Source: JAQAZP01 sp965531145 (GTDB lineage Bacteria; Acidobacteriota; JAQAZP01). From it: 22,650 nucleotides of DNA. The translations under genes were made by a program, and so were the position numbers. Where the stretch lies: contig CBESOE010000063.1 of assembly GCA_965531145.1 (NCBI GenBank), positions 1 to 22,650 of the forward strand. The letters are read 5' to 3'. Below are positions 22,079 through 22,650 of this stretch, piece after piece; within the stretch, counting starts at the first letter, position 1, and each line of letters starts with the position of its first letter. Below the pieces are notes generated by a model, which saw nothing but the letters and a program-made list of their open reading frames with translations, was not told the DNA's origin and made no database searches.

Positions 22079-22650
22079 TCACCCGATAATTACGTGTTCA
22101 GTGGGGTAGCTGTAGTCGGCCGGCCGCAGCCGCGTGGTCAGTGCGAGCAGGATCGTCAGCGGCCCGATCCGGCCGGCGAACATCGCAGCCATGATGATCA
22201 ATTTGGCCACGGGTGTCAAACCGGGGGTGATGCCGGTGGTCAGGCCCACCGTACCGCAGGCGCTGCTGGCTTCGAAGATCAGATCCACCACCGGGACGCC
22301 GGGCATGATGGCGGCCAGGGCCAGGGTAACCACGCCCACCAGGGAGGCGTAGATCACCGCCAGGGCCACGATCCGGCGTACCAGCTCGGCGGAGATGCTG
22401 CGGTGGAACAGCTCGAATTCCTTGCGACGGCGCAAGGTGTTCCAGACGGCGAGCACCAGGATGGCCAGGGTGACGGTCTTCATCCCCCCGGCGGTGCTGG
22501 CCGCGCTGCCCCCCACCGACATCAGTCCGCACATCAGCAGTTTGCTGGCCGGGGAGAGGACGCCCATGTCGATGGTGTTGAAGCCGGCGGTGCGGGCGGT
22601 GATCGACTGGAACAGCGCCTGGCCCGGGCCGATGCGGCTGCCGGCCAGCG
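22079..22650 (-). CDS. TrkH/KtrB family potassium uptake membrane subunit, 5' end missing
   Basis: C-terminal part of the K+-translocating subunit; the frame remains open to the window edge, so about 190 residues are seen of a protein normally about 450 long. The visible part contains the family pore-loop sequences: SITARTAGFNT just inside the edge (about 22573-22605) and GGSAASTAGGMKT further on, and ACGTVGLTTG in the final pore-loop repeat, with hydrophobic segments between. The protein transports K+ (possibly with Na+) across the inner membrane, gated by the RCK protein encoded next. The start lies outside the window. Confidence 0.95.
   Translation of the reverse strand, partial: LAGSRIGPGQALFQSITARTAGFNTIDMGVLSPASKLLMCGLMSVGGSAASTAGGMKTVTLAILVLAVWNTLRRRKEFELFHRSISAELVRRIVALAVIYASLVGVVTLALAAIMPGVPVVDLIFEASSACGTVGLTTGITPGLTPVAKLIIMAAMFAGRIGPLTILLALTTRLRPADYSYPTEHVIIG

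Overview
The window (22,650 bases, GC-rich, no RNA genes, CRISPR or insertion sequences seen) is densely coding chromosomal DNA from a diderm (Gram-negative type) bacterium. An Omp85 outer-membrane barrel, TamB-type protein, lipoprotein signal and Sec signal peptides imply two membranes. High GC, frequent TTG/GTG starts, and RtcB paired with archease would fit a Desulfobacterota/deltaproteobacterial lineage, but this placement is inference from gene content only.

Left part (1-4311, plus strand): a rhomboid intramembrane protease, a Rossmann/DUF2520 protein, a lipid-anchored HtrA-like serine protease with two PDZ domains, then a visibly less GC-rich pair (a four-helix membrane protein and a small SpoIIAA/STAS-like protein). 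The latter ends tail-to-tail with rtcB, overlapping it by 11 bases. Minus strand 4301-6188: archease followed by rtcB, an RNA ligation operon.

Centre (6341-16564, plus strand): one uninterrupted 2,156-codon frame that joins a complete TamB-like inner-membrane-anchored protein to an Omp85 protein with about five POTRA domains and a 16-strand-type barrel. TamA and TamB are normally separate polypeptides; here one chain could span the whole envelope. It is followed by an MBL-fold hydrolase and by a secreted beta-propeller protein ending in five FG-GAP-like calcium-type repeats.

Right part: a NatA/NatB-like ABC exporter (minus), a divergently transcribed secreted C45-like Ntn hydrolase and a class I methyltransferase (plus), then a TrkA/KtrA K+ channel regulator and the 3' part of its TrkH/KtrB membrane subunit (minus, cut by the window edge). 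The 18782-18988 divergent intergenic region holds promoter-like elements, a hairpin and inverted repeats.

The strongest candidate for something unusual is the TamB-Omp85 single-chain fusion. Envelope maintenance (rhomboid, HtrA, TamB-Omp85) and monovalent-ion transport (NatAB-like, Trk/Ktr) are recurring themes, but functional linkage between blocks is inference from proximity.
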